Shown: positions 17,833 to 34,646, counted from the stretch's first letter. The stretch is DNA of 64,000 nucleotides from Asticcacaulis taihuensis (GCF_900100255.1 NZ_FMTS01000001.1:1-64000); one strand, 5' to 3'. Program-made: numbers and translations. Notes: generated by a model from the letters alone, not told the origin.

Positions 17833-18807
17833 TCAGGCCGAAACCCGTCCGAAGGTCTGCCGATAGGCGGTGGGGGTGGTGCCCATCTGTTCGCGGAAGT
17901 GGTGGCGCAGGTTGGTCGGCGTGCCGAAGCCGGTATGTTCGGCGATGCGCTCGATGCTGATGTCGCTGGTCTCCAGATGATCGCGGGCTTCGCACAGCCT
18001 GACATTCAGAAGCCATTTGGCCGGAGTCATGCCTGTGGCCTCGCTGAAGCGGCGCAGGAAGGTGCGTTCGCTCATTCCGGCGCGACGGGCCAGGTCCGGG
18101 ATGCGATGTTCCTGATGCAGGTGCTTGCGCATATGGTCAAGCAGGGGGCCGAGGCGGTTACTTTCATGACTTGTCGGTACGCTGCGCTCGATAAATTGTG
18201 CCTGACCGCCATCGCGGTGGGGCGGCACGACCAGCCGGCGCGCCACGGTATTGGCGGCGCCCGGACCGAAATCCCGGCGGATCAGATGCAGGCACAAATC
18301 GATTCCGGCGGCGCTGCCGGCCGAGGTCAGGATTTGGCCCTCGTCGACATAAAGCACATCGGGGACGATTTCGATTTCGGGATAGGCGGCCTTGACGTGA
18401 TCGGTATATTTCCAGTGCGTGGTGGCTCGCTTACCAGCGAGCAGACCGCTGGCGGCCAGGACGTAGACACCGGAACAGATGGTCAGGATACGGGCGCCGC
18501 GCCTGTGGGCCGCGCGCAGAACCTCGGTCAGTTCGGGCGGTACGGGGCGGTCGATCGGCCAGCCCGGAATGATGATCGTGCCGGCATCCGCGAAAATCTC
18601 CAATCCGGCATCGGCCGTCACGCGCAGGCCGGCCGTGGTGCGCACCGGGCCGCCTTCGAGACTTGCGATTTTAAAGCTGTACCAGTCGGGGCCCATCTCC
18701 GGGCGATCTAGGCCAAACAGTTCGACGGCGATACTGAACTCAAACAACGGCATACCGTCGAAGGCGAGGAGGGCGACTTGACGGTTGAGGGGGTGCGATT
18801 TTGGCAT
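17833..18807 (-). CDS. GlxA/FtrA-type AraC-family transcriptional regulator
   Basis: The 324-residue protein fuses a DJ-1/PfpI class-I-amidotransferase-like domain (residues about 10-180, with the nucleophile-elbow cysteine in ILTICSGVYVLA) to a C-terminal AraC DNA-binding domain with two HTH motifs (about 220-318: DLARRAGMSERTFLRRF and SIERIAEHTGFGTPTNLRHHF). This is the layout of GlxA, CdhR and FtrA regulators, many of which sense amino-acid-derived or quaternary amine compounds; the effector cannot be told here. The adjacent downstream sulfotransferase gene is a candidate target. Confidence 0.88.
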   Translation of the reverse strand: MPKSHPLNRQVALLAFDGMPLFEFSIAVELFGLDRPEMGPDWYSFKIASLEGGPVRTTAGLRVTADAGLEIFADAGTIIIPGWPIDRPVPPELTEVLRAAHRRGARILTICSGVYVLAASGLLAGKRATTHWKYTDHVKAAYPEIEIVPDVLYVDEGQILTSAGSAAGIDLCLHLIRRDFGPGAANTVARRLVVPPHRDGGQAQFIERSVPTSHESNRLGPLLDHMRKHLHQEHRIPDLARRAGMSERTFLRRFSEATGMTPAKWLLNVRLCEARDHLETSDISIERIAEHTGFGTPTNLRHHFREQMGTTPTAYRQTFGRVSA

Positions 18808-18899
18808 GATCTATACGTTAATACGCATTTGCGCCATGTTCAAGCCATCCGGGATCGGCTGAGAAAACATGACCCGGCCTCTTGATTTATCAACGCTTT

Positions 18900-19208
18900 G
18901 CCTGTAAGGAGCGCGCCTCGGCCTGGAGAACCCATGTTCTCCGTGTCGTTCTGTCAGAGACCTTCGGGGATCAGGGGCCGCCTGATCCATAATAGCCGGG
19001 AGCCCCCGGATGCCGAAATTAGACGGGACGCGAAACGCCATCAAAGTTTACCTGTCTTTCCTTAAGTGCGAAAGGTCCGGTGCCTTTGGGTGATCAGCAT
19101 CTCATCTCGACAGCGACTGCCGCGTTTGGAGATTTCTCCAGACGCTAAAGTCATTTGTTAGTTTTGAACGGATTGTCCGTTTGAAGCATCACCCCATGGA
19201 GGCCAGCA
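18900..19208 (+). ncRNA. Structured rplJ 5' leader (probable L10 autoregulatory leader)
   Basis: The 300 bases before rplJ hold a chain of hairpins: GGAGAAC/GTTCTCC (18925-18942), GGATCAGG/CCTGATCC near 18970, CCGGG/CCCGG near 19003, and GCGTTTGGAGA/TCTCCAGACGC (19122-19145). Bacterial rplJL operons are controlled by L10-L12 binding to such a leader. The candidate promoter TTGATT about 18882 is weak. The regulatory assignment is inferred from position and folding. Confidence 0.5.
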
Positions 19209-19721
19209 ATGGACCGCGCAAAAAAGGCCGAGTCGATCGAAGAGCTCAAGAGCGTCTTCGCCGAATCCGGCTCCGTGGTTGTTACCCAGTATTCGGGTAT
19301 GACCTTTGTGGAAATGTCTGAACTTCGCAACCGTCTTCGTAAGGAAGGCGCGGTGCTGAAGGTGTTTAAGAACCGTCTGGCTCAAAAGGCCCTGAACGGC
19401 TCGGTCGGCGAAAAGGGCGATGCCCTGTTCAAGGGCCCGGTCGCTCTGGTCTATTCGGCCGATCCGGTTACCGCTGCGAAAATCTCTTCCCAGTACGCCA
19501 AGGAAAATGACAAGCTCAAGATCATTGGCGGCATCATGGGAACGGATGTTCTCAACGAAGCAGGCGTCAAGGCCCTGGCCACCCTGCCTTCGCTCGACGA
19601 ACTGCGCGGCAAGCTCATCGGCCTCCTGCAAGCCCCGGCGACCAAGATCGCTGGCGTTCTGCAGGCCCCGGCCGGCGCTGTGGCCCGCGTTATCGCGGCC
19701 CACGCCGAAAAAGCGGCTTAA
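19209..19721 (+). CDS. rplJ: 50S ribosomal protein L10
   Basis: The 170-residue stalk base protein that anchors L7/L12 dimers. It opens MDRAKKAESIEELKSVF and contains VVTQYSGMTFVEMSELR, LKVFKNRLAQKAL and the C-terminal alanine-rich helix that binds L12. rplL follows 51 bases downstream. L10 normally represses its own operon through the leader. Confidence 0.98.
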   Translation: MDRAKKAESIEELKSVFAESGSVVVTQYSGMTFVEMSELRNRLRKEGAVLKVFKNRLAQKALNGSVGEKGDALFKGPVALVYSADPVTAAKISSQYAKENDKLKIIGGIMGTDVLNEAGVKALATLPSLDELRGKLIGLLQAPATKIAGVLQAPAGAVARVIAAHAEKAA

Positions 19722-19772
19722 GCAACCTCATACATTATCACATCAACACATCTTATCTTTTAAGGAAATCAC

Positions 19773-20162
19773 ATGTCTAAGTTGGAAAAGCTGGTCGAAG
19801 ACCTGTCCGCCCTGTCCGTCCTGGAAGCCGCTGAGCTCTCCAAGCTGCTCGAAGAAAAGTGGGGCGTCTCCGCTGCCGCTCCGGTCGCCGTTGCCGCTGC
19901 CGCTCCGGCCGCCGGTGGCGCTGCCGCCGCTGACGCTGGCGAAGAGCAAACCGAGTTCACCGTCGTCATCGTTGACGGCGGCGACAAGAAGATCAACGTG
20001 ATCAAGGAAATCCGTGGCATCCGCGCCGATCTCGGCCTGAAGGAAGCCAAGGACCTCGTTGAAGGCGCCCCGGCGACCGTCAAGGAAAACATCTCGAAGC
20101 AGGAAGCCGCTGACATCAAGAAGAAGCTTGAAGAAGCCGGCGCCAAGGTCGAAGTGAAGTAA
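19773..20162 (+). CDS. rplL: 50S ribosomal protein L7/L12
   Basis: The 129-residue stalk protein recruits translation GTPases. It has the N-terminal dimerisation helix ([20 protein letters not shown]), an Ala-rich flexible hinge (residues about 35-55) and the conserved C-domain [33 protein letters not shown] ribosome site precedes ATG 19773. Confidence 0.98.
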   Translation: MSKLEKLVEDLSALSVLEAAELSKLLEEKWGVSAAAPVAVAAAAPAAGGAAAADAGEEQTEFTVVIVDGGDKKINVIKEIRGIRADLGLKEAKDLVEGAPATVKENISKQEAADIKKKLEEAGAKVEVK

Positions 20163-20191
20163 TTTTGGCGACTGCCAGAATTTAAAAATTG

Positions 20192-20224
20192 CAGGCCCGG
20201 AGGTTCGCTTCCGGGCCTGTTTTC
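20192..20224 (+). terminator. Terminator/attenuator between rplL and rpoB
   Basis: Stem CAGGCCCGGA / TCCGGGCCTG, 8-base loop, then TTTT. In other bacteria a partial terminator here lowers rpoBC output relative to rplL. Confidence 0.8.
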
Positions 20225-20585
20225 ATTATGTGCATTCGGGATTGCGCAGTCACTCAAAAAACCGTCTTGACAAATTTGAAAATAATTAAAACCACCCCCT
20301 TTACATATGGGGATAAGTGGGGTACGTGACGCTCCCCCTTGAGGCGTATTGCGTCCGAAATCGGGGCCCGAATGCCGGTCTTATGCTCTTTCTACCGGAG
20401 AAGGGTTGGTCCTCAAGGATCATAAAAACAGCGTCTTTGGTCCTTTGGCCAAAAAAGAGCAGGCGCAAGGCAAACCTTTCGGCCCGGAAACGGCCCAAAC
20501 CCTAACCTTCGCGCGCAGTTCCACTGCACAAATTCGATCTCATAAAGCGTTTTATACGCCCACCTAACCTGTGTCAGGAAAAACG
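20225..20585 (+). promoter_or_regulatory. 360-base leader upstream of rpoB
   Basis: No gene is visible. TTGACA at 20267-20272 is a candidate -35 box, but no good -10 lies at the right distance. The first 70 bases are AT-rich, the rest GC-rich. Since a terminator separates rplL from rpoB, an extra rpoB promoter is likely here. Confidence 0.4.
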
Positions 20586-24659
<4,074 letters not shown>

Positions 24660-24669
24660 GTAAGCAAGG

Positions 24670-24690
24670 CGAGGGGGCACGGCCCCCTCG
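24670..24690. repeat. Post-stop palindrome of rpoB (CGAGGGGGC-ACG-GCCCCCTCG)
   Basis: A perfect 9-bp inverted repeat with a 3-base loop, 10 bases after the rpoB stop, followed by ACCCC. It has no T-run, so transcription into rpoC can continue. Related to the palindromes after tuf, rpoC and the SCP2 gene. Confidence 0.6.
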
Positions 24691-24750
24691 ACCCCATAAC
24701 TTAGCCGCATTGAAATTTTTACGGGCCTCGCCCAAAATTGGAGTACTGGC

Positions 24751-28941
<4,191 letters not shown>

Positions 28942-28959
28942 CAAGGGACGCGTCCCTTG
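28942..28959. repeat. Post-stop palindrome of rpoC (CAAGGGACG-CGTCCCTTG)
   Basis: A perfect 18-bp palindrome beginning at the base after the rpoC stop codon and followed by ACCCGGA, the same flank found after the tuf palindrome. Confidence 0.65.
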
Positions 28960-29002
28960 ACCCGGAAGTTGGCGTTCGCGTTGACTTTCGTACTTAAAAT
29001 TG

Positions 29003-29036
29003 AAGCCCCTGAGCCGTAAGGTTCAGGGGCTTTTTC
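29003..29036 (+). terminator. Terminator after rpoC
   Basis: Stem AAGCCCCTGA / TTCAGGGGCTT closing a loop of about 9 bases, followed by TTTTTCTT. It ends the rpoBC transcript against the convergent neighbour. Confidence 0.85.
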
Positions 29037-29492
29037 TTATTTGGTGAAGGTAATGGTTCGCCAGTTGTTTATTTCAACAAACTTCCGGTATTTTTCATAA
29101 CCGGCCACCGCTGCTTCGCCTTTTTCCTTGCTGAAGACAGCATAGATTTCTTTCTCGATCGCCTGGTCGCGGGCCTGGTCCGGTTCCATGGCCGCGGCAT
29201 TGACATAATGCGTGGCGATGATGACGTTCGGCGCGCCGGCATTATAACCGTCCTTGATCATGAAGATGTAGTTGTCGATCAGGCCGTGCTTTTTCATGAT
29301 CTCCAGGGCGGGCACCTGGGAGGCTTTCAGGCCGACCAGATAATCATCGACATGGTTGGGGTCGACCTCGACAACGGTCTCGCTCCAGATGCCTGTATCA
29401 GGCGTGTAGTCTTTGTACATATCAGCGGAAGCCACCGTTGCGGACACGAGCAGGAGGGCGGCGCTAACGGCCGGCAAATACTTGATAAACAT
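29037..29492 (-). CDS. Secreted hypothetical protein
   Basis: The 151-residue product has a signal peptide (MFIKYLPAVSAALLLVSATVASA) and a small soluble domain of about 128 residues. It contains WSETVVEVDPNHVDDYLVGL, EIMKKHGLIDNY and WRTITFTK, a layout reminiscent of dimeric alpha+beta barrel (ABM/NIPSNAP-like) proteins. No catalytic motif is evident and I do not recognise the family. It is probably periplasmic. AAGGGG lies 9 bases upstream of the start. It is convergent to rpoC. Confidence 0.75.
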   Translation of the reverse strand: MFIKYLPAVSAALLLVSATVASADMYKDYTPDTGIWSETVVEVDPNHVDDYLVGLKASQVPALEIMKKHGLIDNYIFMIKDGYNAGAPNVIIATHYVNAAAMEPDQARDQAIEKEIYAVFSKEKGEAAVAGYEKYRKFVEINNWRTITFTK

Positions 29493-29673
29493 GGGATAGC
29501 CCCTTCAATAGGGCGCAAAGGCACACATGCGCGGTGAACGTATGAAAGCATACTGTCGCTTAGGTACTGACTTAAAATATCACGGTTATTTAATTCCCGC
29601 TATCGGCATTATTATGCCGGTCCTGACGGAATTGGGAGTGGCTGACAATCCGATTGAAAAGGCTTGACGAAAT

Positions 29674-29707
29674 GTAACCTAGGGGTTACGTGTAACTTAT
29701 GGGTTAC
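29674..29707. promoter_or_regulatory. Tandem palindromic operators of the XRE cassette
   Basis: Two sites, GTAACCTAGGGGTTAC (29674-29689) and GTAACTTATGGGTTAC (29692-29707), each with GTAAC...GTTAC arms, start 18 bases apart. They lie just downstream of a TTGACG box (29664-29669) and upstream of the membrane-protein gene. They are the likely binding sites of the XRE repressor encoded in the same cassette. Confidence 0.65.
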
Positions 29708-29719
29708 ATGGAGGGTGCT

Positions 29720-30166
29720 ATGAGTGATAACGAAAAACTTTTGCGTCAAGCGGAACGTTATGCTGGAATGCGCCGGGCGCTTCTGTTCATCAATGCGCTG
29801 TCATACTTCGTATGGATTGGTGCTCAGGCGCTCCAGTTCTTGCCAGGTTTTACACCGCACCAATCCGCTTTGATTCAGTTTGTCGCCGGCCCGATATGGC
29901 TGGTCAGCCTGCTGTGTATTCTGGTTATGGGGGTTCGCCTGTACATGCGCCGCGACCTGCGCGGACTGGTTGACGACGAACGCACTATTAAAATCGGCAA
30001 CCAGGCATTTCAGGTCGGATACTGGGTGCTGTTGATTGGTATTGCCTTAGTCTATGCCTTGCTTTTTTGTGGCATCCAGATTGAAGGCGGAATTTTTCTT
30101 CCGATCCTGCTGTCTTTGGGTGTCGCCGTACCGGGCCTGACATATGCCGCGCTTTATCGGAGTTGA
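29720..30166 (+). CDS. Four-helix membrane protein of an XRE-regulated cassette
   Basis: The 148-residue protein has four predicted membrane helices (about residues 22-42, 51-76, 92-118 and 121-142) and the sequence DERTIKIGNQAFQVGYWVLL between helices 2 and 3. Similar small membrane proteins preceding XRE regulators are common, usually unnamed (DUF2178-like or DUF3796-like layout). Start: ATG 29720 has GGAGGG six bases upstream; ATGs at 29699 and 29708 lie inside the operator. The stop codon overlaps the next frame. Confidence 0.75.
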   Translation: MSDNEKLLRQAERYAGMRRALLFINALSYFVWIGAQALQFLPGFTPHQSALIQFVAGPIWLVSLLCILVMGVRLYMRRDLRGLVDDERTIKIGNQAFQVGYWVLLIGIALVYALLFCGIQIEGGIFLPILLSLGVAVPGLTYAALYRS

Positions 30167-30168
30167 GC

Positions 30169-30375
30169 GTGGAGACGTTTAAAAACCGGCTCAGAGACCA
30201 TCGCGGGGCCCGAAATCTGACTCAGGCAGATTTGGCAGTCATGGCGCAGGTGTCGCGTAAGACCATCAATACAATAGAGAACGGAGTATTCGTGCCTTCG
30301 GCCTTTCTCGCGCTGAAGTTGGCGCGGGTTCTGGAAACCAGAGTCGAGGATCTGTTCTATCTGGAGAATCTATGA
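30169..30375 (+). CDS. Short XRE-family transcriptional regulator
   Basis: The 68-residue protein is a single Cro/CI-type HTH: LRDHRGARNLTQADLAVMAQVSRKTINTIENG, ending with LARVLETRVEDLFYLE, the YozG/YgzD-like minimal repressors. GTG 30169 has GGAG six bases upstream; TTG 30163 is the alternative and would overlap the previous stop (TTGA). It overlaps the next gene by ATGA. It probably represses the whole three-gene unit through the two GTAAC...GTTAC sites. Confidence 0.85.
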   Translation: METFKNRLRDHRGARNLTQADLAVMAQVSRKTINTIENGVFVPSAFLALKLARVLETRVEDLFYLENL

Positions 30376-30551
30376 AACGTTTCAGCATGAAATTGCACAC
30401 CATGAATCAGCATTTTGGGGGCCGCAAGCCCGATCCACGCAAACTGGCCGCCGACGAAAAACGCCGCAAGGTCATGATTTACAGCGCCGTCTCTGGCGGC
30501 AGTGCAGCGGCCTTCATGATGACCATGGCCGCTTTAGCTGCCCTGCATTAA
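30372..30551 (+). CDS. 59-residue basic membrane protein, third gene of the XRE cassette
   Basis: ATG 30372 overlaps the XRE stop codon (ATGA) and the frame runs to TAA 30549-30551. The product has a basic N-terminal half (RKPDPRKLAADEKRRK) and one hydrophobic C-terminal helix (about residues 34-58) rich in Ala and Met. Translational coupling to the XRE gene and lack of other coding signal support it. The family is not recognised. Its TAA overlaps the stop of the convergent flavoprotein gene by TTAA. Confidence 0.65.
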   Translation: MKRFSMKLHTMNQHFGGRKPDPRKLAADEKRRKVMIYSAVSGGSAAAFMMTMAALAALH

Positions 30552-31738
30552 ACCGCCTGTCCGGCTGCCCAGCCGGATGACCAGGCCCACTGGAAATTAT
30601 AGCCGCCCAGCCAGCCTGTGACATCGACGCATTCGCCGATAAAATAGAGGCCGGGGCAAAGCTGGCTCTCCATGGTCTGGGAGGAAAGGGCGCGGGTGTC
30701 GATACCGCCCAGGGTCACTTCGGCCGTGCGATAGCCTTCGGTTCCATCCGGGATAAAGGTCCAGCGATTGACGGCATCCGCCAGGGTTTGCAGGGTGGCA
30801 TTGCCGAGGTCGGCCATGCGGGCTTCGGGGGGCAGATCGTGCCACTCCAGGATGCGATCGGACAGGCGTCGCGGCTGGATTTCCGCCACAACATTGCCGA
30901 GCGTCTGTTTCGGGCGATCCTTACGCCGGCTTTGCAGATAATCGAACCCATTCATATCGGGCAGCAGGTCGACCTCGATGGCCTCGCCGGGCTTCCAGTA
31001 GGAGGAAATCTGCAAAATTGCCGGCCCCGAAAGGCCGCGATGAGTGAATAAAAAACCATCGGTAAAGCTGGCCTTGCCACAGGCGACTCTGGCCGTCAGC
31101 GACACCCCGGAAAGCCCTTCAATGGCCGCCAGTTTTTCACCGCCCAGCGTAAAGGGAACCAAGCCGGCGCGGGTTTCGATAATCTCGTGGCCGAACTGCC
31201 GGGCAATACCGTAGGCAAAGCCGGTGGCGCCCATCTTGGGAATGGACAGGCCACCCGTTGCGATCACCAGTTTTTCAGCCGTCAGGTTACCATTCGATGT
31301 ATCGATTTCAAAACCGGGGCCGGTTTTCGTGACGCCTTCAACCGATATGCCGAGATAGAGTTCGCCACCGGCATCCGCCAGATCATCCAGCAGCATGTCG
31401 ATAATGTCACCGGCCGAGGTCTCGCAAAACAACTGCCCTTCGGTTTTCTCGAAATAGCGAATGCCGCGTTTGACGACGCGATCGAGAAAATCCCACGGCG
31501 TGAACCGCTTCAGCGCCGAGATACAGAAGTGCGGATTTTGTGACAGAAAGTTTTTCGGCGTGGCCTGAAGATGGGTGAAATTGCACCTGCCGCCGCCGGA
31601 AATGCGGATCTTTTCCGCCGGCTTTTTCGCATGATCGATCACGGCCACGCGTCGTCCGCGCCGGGCGGCTTCGATACCGCACATCAGGCCGGCGGCGCCC
31701 GCGCCTACAATCACCACATCGAATTTTGCTGCTGTCAC
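30548..31738 (-). CDS. HI0933/BaiN-family FAD-dependent oxidoreductase
   Basis: The flavoprotein (396 residues from GTG 31738) has the N-terminal dinucleotide-binding motif FDVVIVGAGAAGLMCGIEAA, the family signature KIRISGGGRCNFTH, a middle ATGGLSIPKMGATGFAYGIA motif and the C-terminal FIGECVDVTGWLGGYNFQWA. Members such as BaiN reduce steroid or unknown quinone-like substrates; the substrate here is unknown. The frame is open to 31819, but that start would leave only 11 bases to the divergent SCP2 gene, so the GTG just before TAAKFDVV is preferred, although its ribosome site is weak. Confidence 0.85.
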   Translation of the reverse strand: MTAAKFDVVIVGAGAAGLMCGIEAARRGRRVAVIDHAKKPAEKIRISGGGRCNFTHLQATPKNFLSQNPHFCISALKRFTPWDFLDRVVKRGIRYFEKTEGQLFCETSAGDIIDMLLDDLADAGGELYLGISVEGVTKTGPGFEIDTSNGNLTAEKLVIATGGLSIPKMGATGFAYGIARQFGHEIIETRAGLVPFTLGGEKLAAIEGLSGVSLTARVACGKASFTDGFLFTHRGLSGPAILQISSYWKPGEAIEVDLLPDMNGFDYLQSRRKDRPKQTLGNVVAEIQPRRLSDRILEWHDLPPEARMADLGNATLQTLADAVNRWTFIPDGTEGYRTAEVTLGGIDTRALSSQTMESQLCPGLYFIGECVDVTGWLGGYNFQWAWSSGWAAGQAV

Positions 31739-31830
31739 TTTTTTCTCATAACTTGACTTAAGGTCTGTCTTGCCGGGATCGAAACTTAACCTTAAGGTCA
31801 CCCGGCTTTCAGCAGACAAAGGAGTCGGCC

Positions 31831-32139
31831 ATGTCCGATCTTGAAACCATTACACAAAAAATCAGCGCCGCCGTCGGGGAAAATTCCGGCCTGGGCAAAA
31901 TCATCAAGGTCGACTTCGGCGACGCCGGCAAGATCCTCATCAACGGTGCCGCTGTGCCAAACACCGTGACAAATGATGATGGTGAGGCCGACACCACCAT
32001 CCAGATCGCCATCGACGACCTGATCGCCATGTCCAAGGGCACGCTGGACCCTATGATGGCCTTCATGATGGGCAAGATGAAAATCCAGGGCGACATGAGC
32101 GTTGCCCAGAAACTCGCGCCGCTGCTCAAAGGCGCCTGA
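31831..32139 (+). CDS. SCP2 sterol-transfer-family protein
   Basis: The 102-residue single-domain SCP2 protein (LETITQKISAAV..., KVDFGDAGKILING, DDLIAMSKGTLDPMMAFMMGKMKIQGDMS) is expected to bind hydrophobic ligands such as acyl-CoA or lipids in the cytoplasm. GGAG lies upstream of ATG 31831. It is divergent from the flavoprotein gene and ends in a strong terminator. Confidence 0.9.
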   Translation: MSDLETITQKISAAVGENSGLGKIIKVDFGDAGKILINGAAVPNTVTNDDGEADTTIQIAIDDLIAMSKGTLDPMMAFMMGKMKIQGDMSVAQKLAPLLKGA

Positions 32140-32149
32140 TTGTTACAGA

Positions 32150-32179
32150 GGCAAGGGGGCAGTGCCCCCTTGCCTTTTT
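32150..32179 (+). terminator. Terminator after the SCP2 gene (AGGGGGC/GCCCCCT type)
   Basis: Stem GGCAAGGGGGC / GCCCCCTTGCC, loop AGT, then TTTTT. The stem core matches the palindromes placed after rpoB and rpoC, but here with a T-run. Confidence 0.9.
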
Positions 32180-32184
32180 CTTGT

Positions 32185-32874
32185 CTATCCGGGCCCTTGC
32201 GTATTCGGCCCGGCTTTACCGATAACGCGATCCGCCACGAAGGGATTGCTTTGCCGCTCTATATTAAAACTCGACATTGGCCCGTGCCCCGGCACGAACT
32301 GAACATCGCCCAGCGGCCAGAGTTTCTTTGTAATTGAGTTGATCAGGTCGGCGTGATTGCCGCGTGGGAAATCCGTCCGGCCGATCGAGCCCTTGAACAG
32401 GACATCGCCCACCTGTGCGAATCTTGATGGCGCGTGATAAAAGATCACATGTCCAGGCGTATGTCCGGGACAGTGAATAACCTGCCAGGTCGTCTCCCCT
32501 AAAGTCACCGTATCGCCGTCATGCAGCCAGCGGTCGGTCGTGAAACTGCGCATGTCGGGTATGCCGTAGCGTTGACCCATGGATGGTATATTGTCGATCC
32601 AGAACTGGTCGTCCTCGTGCGGGCCTTCGATGGGGGTGCCGGTGCGCTCTTTCAGTTCCGCCGCACCGCCGGCATGATCGGCATGGCCATGGGTGATCCA
32701 GATTTTCTCCACTGTCAGGCCGCGCCGCTTGATCTCATCCAAGATCGGATCGAGATCGCCGCCGGGATCGATGATCGCGGCCCTGTTGGTTTTCGTACAC
32801 CAGACCACCGTGCAATTCTGCTGCAACGGCGTGACGGGGGCGACAAACAGTCGGATGAGGGGCTCGGTGGTCAT
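32185..32874 (-). CDS. MBL-fold metallohydrolase, glyoxalase-II-like
   Basis: The 229-residue protein has the metal ligands THGHADHAGG, HCPGHTPGHV, QVGDVLF and VPGHGPMS in the order of glyoxalase II-type (YcbL/GloB2) hydrolases, which cleave thioesters such as S-lactoylglutathione. It lacks the long C-terminal glutathione-binding domain of classical GloB. The start MTTEPLIRLFVAPVTPLQQN matches the family opening. Confidence 0.9.
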   Translation of the reverse strand: MTTEPLIRLFVAPVTPLQQNCTVVWCTKTNRAAIIDPGGDLDPILDEIKRRGLTVEKIWITHGHADHAGGAAELKERTGTPIEGPHEDDQFWIDNIPSMGQRYGIPDMRSFTTDRWLHDGDTVTLGETTWQVIHCPGHTPGHVIFYHAPSRFAQVGDVLFKGSIGRTDFPRGNHADLINSITKKLWPLGDVQFVPGHGPMSSFNIERQSNPFVADRVIGKAGPNTQGPG

Positions 32875-33028
32875 GACTTATGAAATAGGCGAAACAGGCC
32901 CTTAAGGCTACCCACCGGTTAAGATAGTTGCAGATTTAATTTTTGTGTGTAGGCTTCATGACAAGACAGGCACTGGGGTGGTCCTTGGAATGACTAGTCG
33001 CCTGTTAAAACACATAAAAAGGTGAAAA

Positions 33029-34612
33029 ATGAATCCTTTGCGAATTAAGTCGCTGGATGCGATCCTGGCGACAGCAGAGAAAAAGTCGCTGCATCGATCC
33101 CTGGGGCCTGTCCAACTGACCTTGCTGGGTATTGGCGCGGTCATCGGCACCGGTATCTTCGTGCTGACTGCCGCAGCCGCTCAAAAAGCCGGTCCGGGTA
33201 TGATGATCTCCTTCATCATCGCTGGGGCCGTCTGCGCGGTCGCCGCACTTTGTTATTCCGAACTGGCTTCCATGGTGCCGGTCGCAGGCTCTGCCTATAC
33301 CTATTCCTACGCGGTCATGGGCGAAATGGTGGCCTGGCTGGTCGGCTGGGCGCTTATTCTGGAATATGCGCTTGGTGCCTCCGCCGTCGCGGTCGGCTGG
33401 TCCGGTCATATTGTCGGGTTTCTCGATGACATCGGGATACACATACCGCACGCGTTAACCGTGGGACCGCCCATCTCCATCGGCTTTATCAAAGGGGGCG
33501 AAATCGGCGGTGTGCTCAACCTGCCGGCGGTTATCATCACGGGTATTGTCACGCTTTTGCTGGTCATTGGCACGAAGGAAAGCGCCACGGCCAATGCAGT
33601 TCTGGTCGCCATCAAGATTGCCGCGTTGCTGTTGTTCATCGTCCTGACCCTGCCGCTGGTCACCGGGCACATGGATAATTTCAGCCCATTCACGCCCCGC
33701 GGCTGGGGTAATCCGCTGGACGGCACCGGAACAGGCGTGCTGGGCGCCGCGGCCTCCATCTTCTTCGCCTATGTCGGTTTCGATGCGGTTTCGACCGCCG
33801 CCGAGGAAACCAAGAACCCGCAGCGCAACGTGCCGATCGGCCTGATCGCTTCGCTAGGTATCTGCACCATCTTCTATATACTGGTTGCGACGGGCGTAAT
33901 CGGTTCGTTCGGCGCCCAGCCGCTGGCTGATCCGGCGACGGGCCAATATTTCGCTGACGGCTCGACTGAGCTTTATGCCAGCGCCGCCTGTCAGGCCGCC
34001 CATGCGCCGCTCGTTTGCTCCAAAGAAGCCCTGGCCCATGTCTTGCGCGAAGTGAACAGCAATCCATTGTTTGGTAACCTGATCGGCTTGGCCGCGACAA
34101 TTGCATTGCCGTCGGTCGTGCTGCTGATGATGTTTGGCCAGACGCGCGTCTTCTTCGTTATGGCGCGTGACGGACTGTTGCCGAAGGGCCTGTCAGCCGT
34201 TCATACCAAATTCAAGACGCCATGGGTGATCACCCTAGTCACCGGCGTCGTCGTGGCCATTGCCGCGGCTTTCCTGCCGGTCGGTTCACTGGCGGATTAT
34301 TCAAACGCCGGCACACTGTTCGCTTTCGCGGCTGTCTCGCTGGGCGTCATGATCCTGCGCTTTACGGACAAGACCCGCAATCGTCCGTTCAAGACCCCGC
34401 TGCTGTGGATCATCGCCCCGTTGTCGATTTTCGGCTGCGTACTGCTGTTCGTCAGTCTGGGCACGGAATCCAAGCAGGTCTTCTTCGGCTGGACCGCGAT
34501 TGGCCTCGTTCTCTACTTCGCCTACGGCTTCTGGCACTCGAACGTCCGCAAGGGCATCATCGAGGACCATGAAAACGATGCGGACCTGCCGCCGCCTCCG
34601 GGTACGACCTGA
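33029..34612 (+). CDS. APC-superfamily amino acid permease (cationic amino acid transporter type)
   Basis: The 527-residue inner-membrane protein has about 12-13 helices and opens with the cytosolic segment RSLGPVQLTLLGIGAVIGTGIFVLTAAAAQKAGPG, the family's first-helix motif. YSELASMVPVAGSAYTYSY and IFFAYVGFDAVSTAAEETKNPQRNVP are further CAT/YfnA-type signatures. Probable function is proton-coupled amino acid uptake; the substrate is unassigned. It is a single-gene unit followed by a strong terminator. Confidence 0.9.
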   Translation: MNPLRIKSLDAILATAEKKSLHRSLGPVQLTLLGIGAVIGTGIFVLTAAAAQKAGPGMMISFIIAGAVCAVAALCYSELASMVPVAGSAYTYSYAVMGEMVAWLVGWALILEYALGASAVAVGWSGHIVGFLDDIGIHIPHALTVGPPISIGFIKGGEIGGVLNLPAVIITGIVTLLLVIGTKESATANAVLVAIKIAALLLFIVLTLPLVTGHMDNFSPFTPRGWGNPLDGTGTGVLGAAASIFFAYVGFDAVSTAAEETKNPQRNVPIGLIASLGICTIFYILVATGVIGSFGAQPLADPATGQYFADGSTELYASAACQAAHAPLVCSKEALAHVLREVNSNPLFGNLIGLAATIALPSVVLLMMFGQTRVFFVMARDGLLPKGLSAVHTKFKTPWVITLVTGVVVAIAAAFLPVGSLADYSNAGTLFAFAAVSLGVMILRFTDKTRNRPFKTPLLWIIAPLSIFGCVLLFVSLGTESKQVFFGWTAIGLVLYFAYGFWHSNVRKGIIEDHENDADLPPPPGTT

Positions 34613-34616
34613 TCCT

Positions 34617-34646
34617 AAAAAGGCGCCCCAACGGGCGCCTTTTTTA
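34617..34646 (+). terminator. Terminator after the APC permease gene
   Basis: Stem AAAAAGGCGCCC / GGGCGCCTTTTT, loop CAAC, with a T6 run. Confidence 0.9.
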
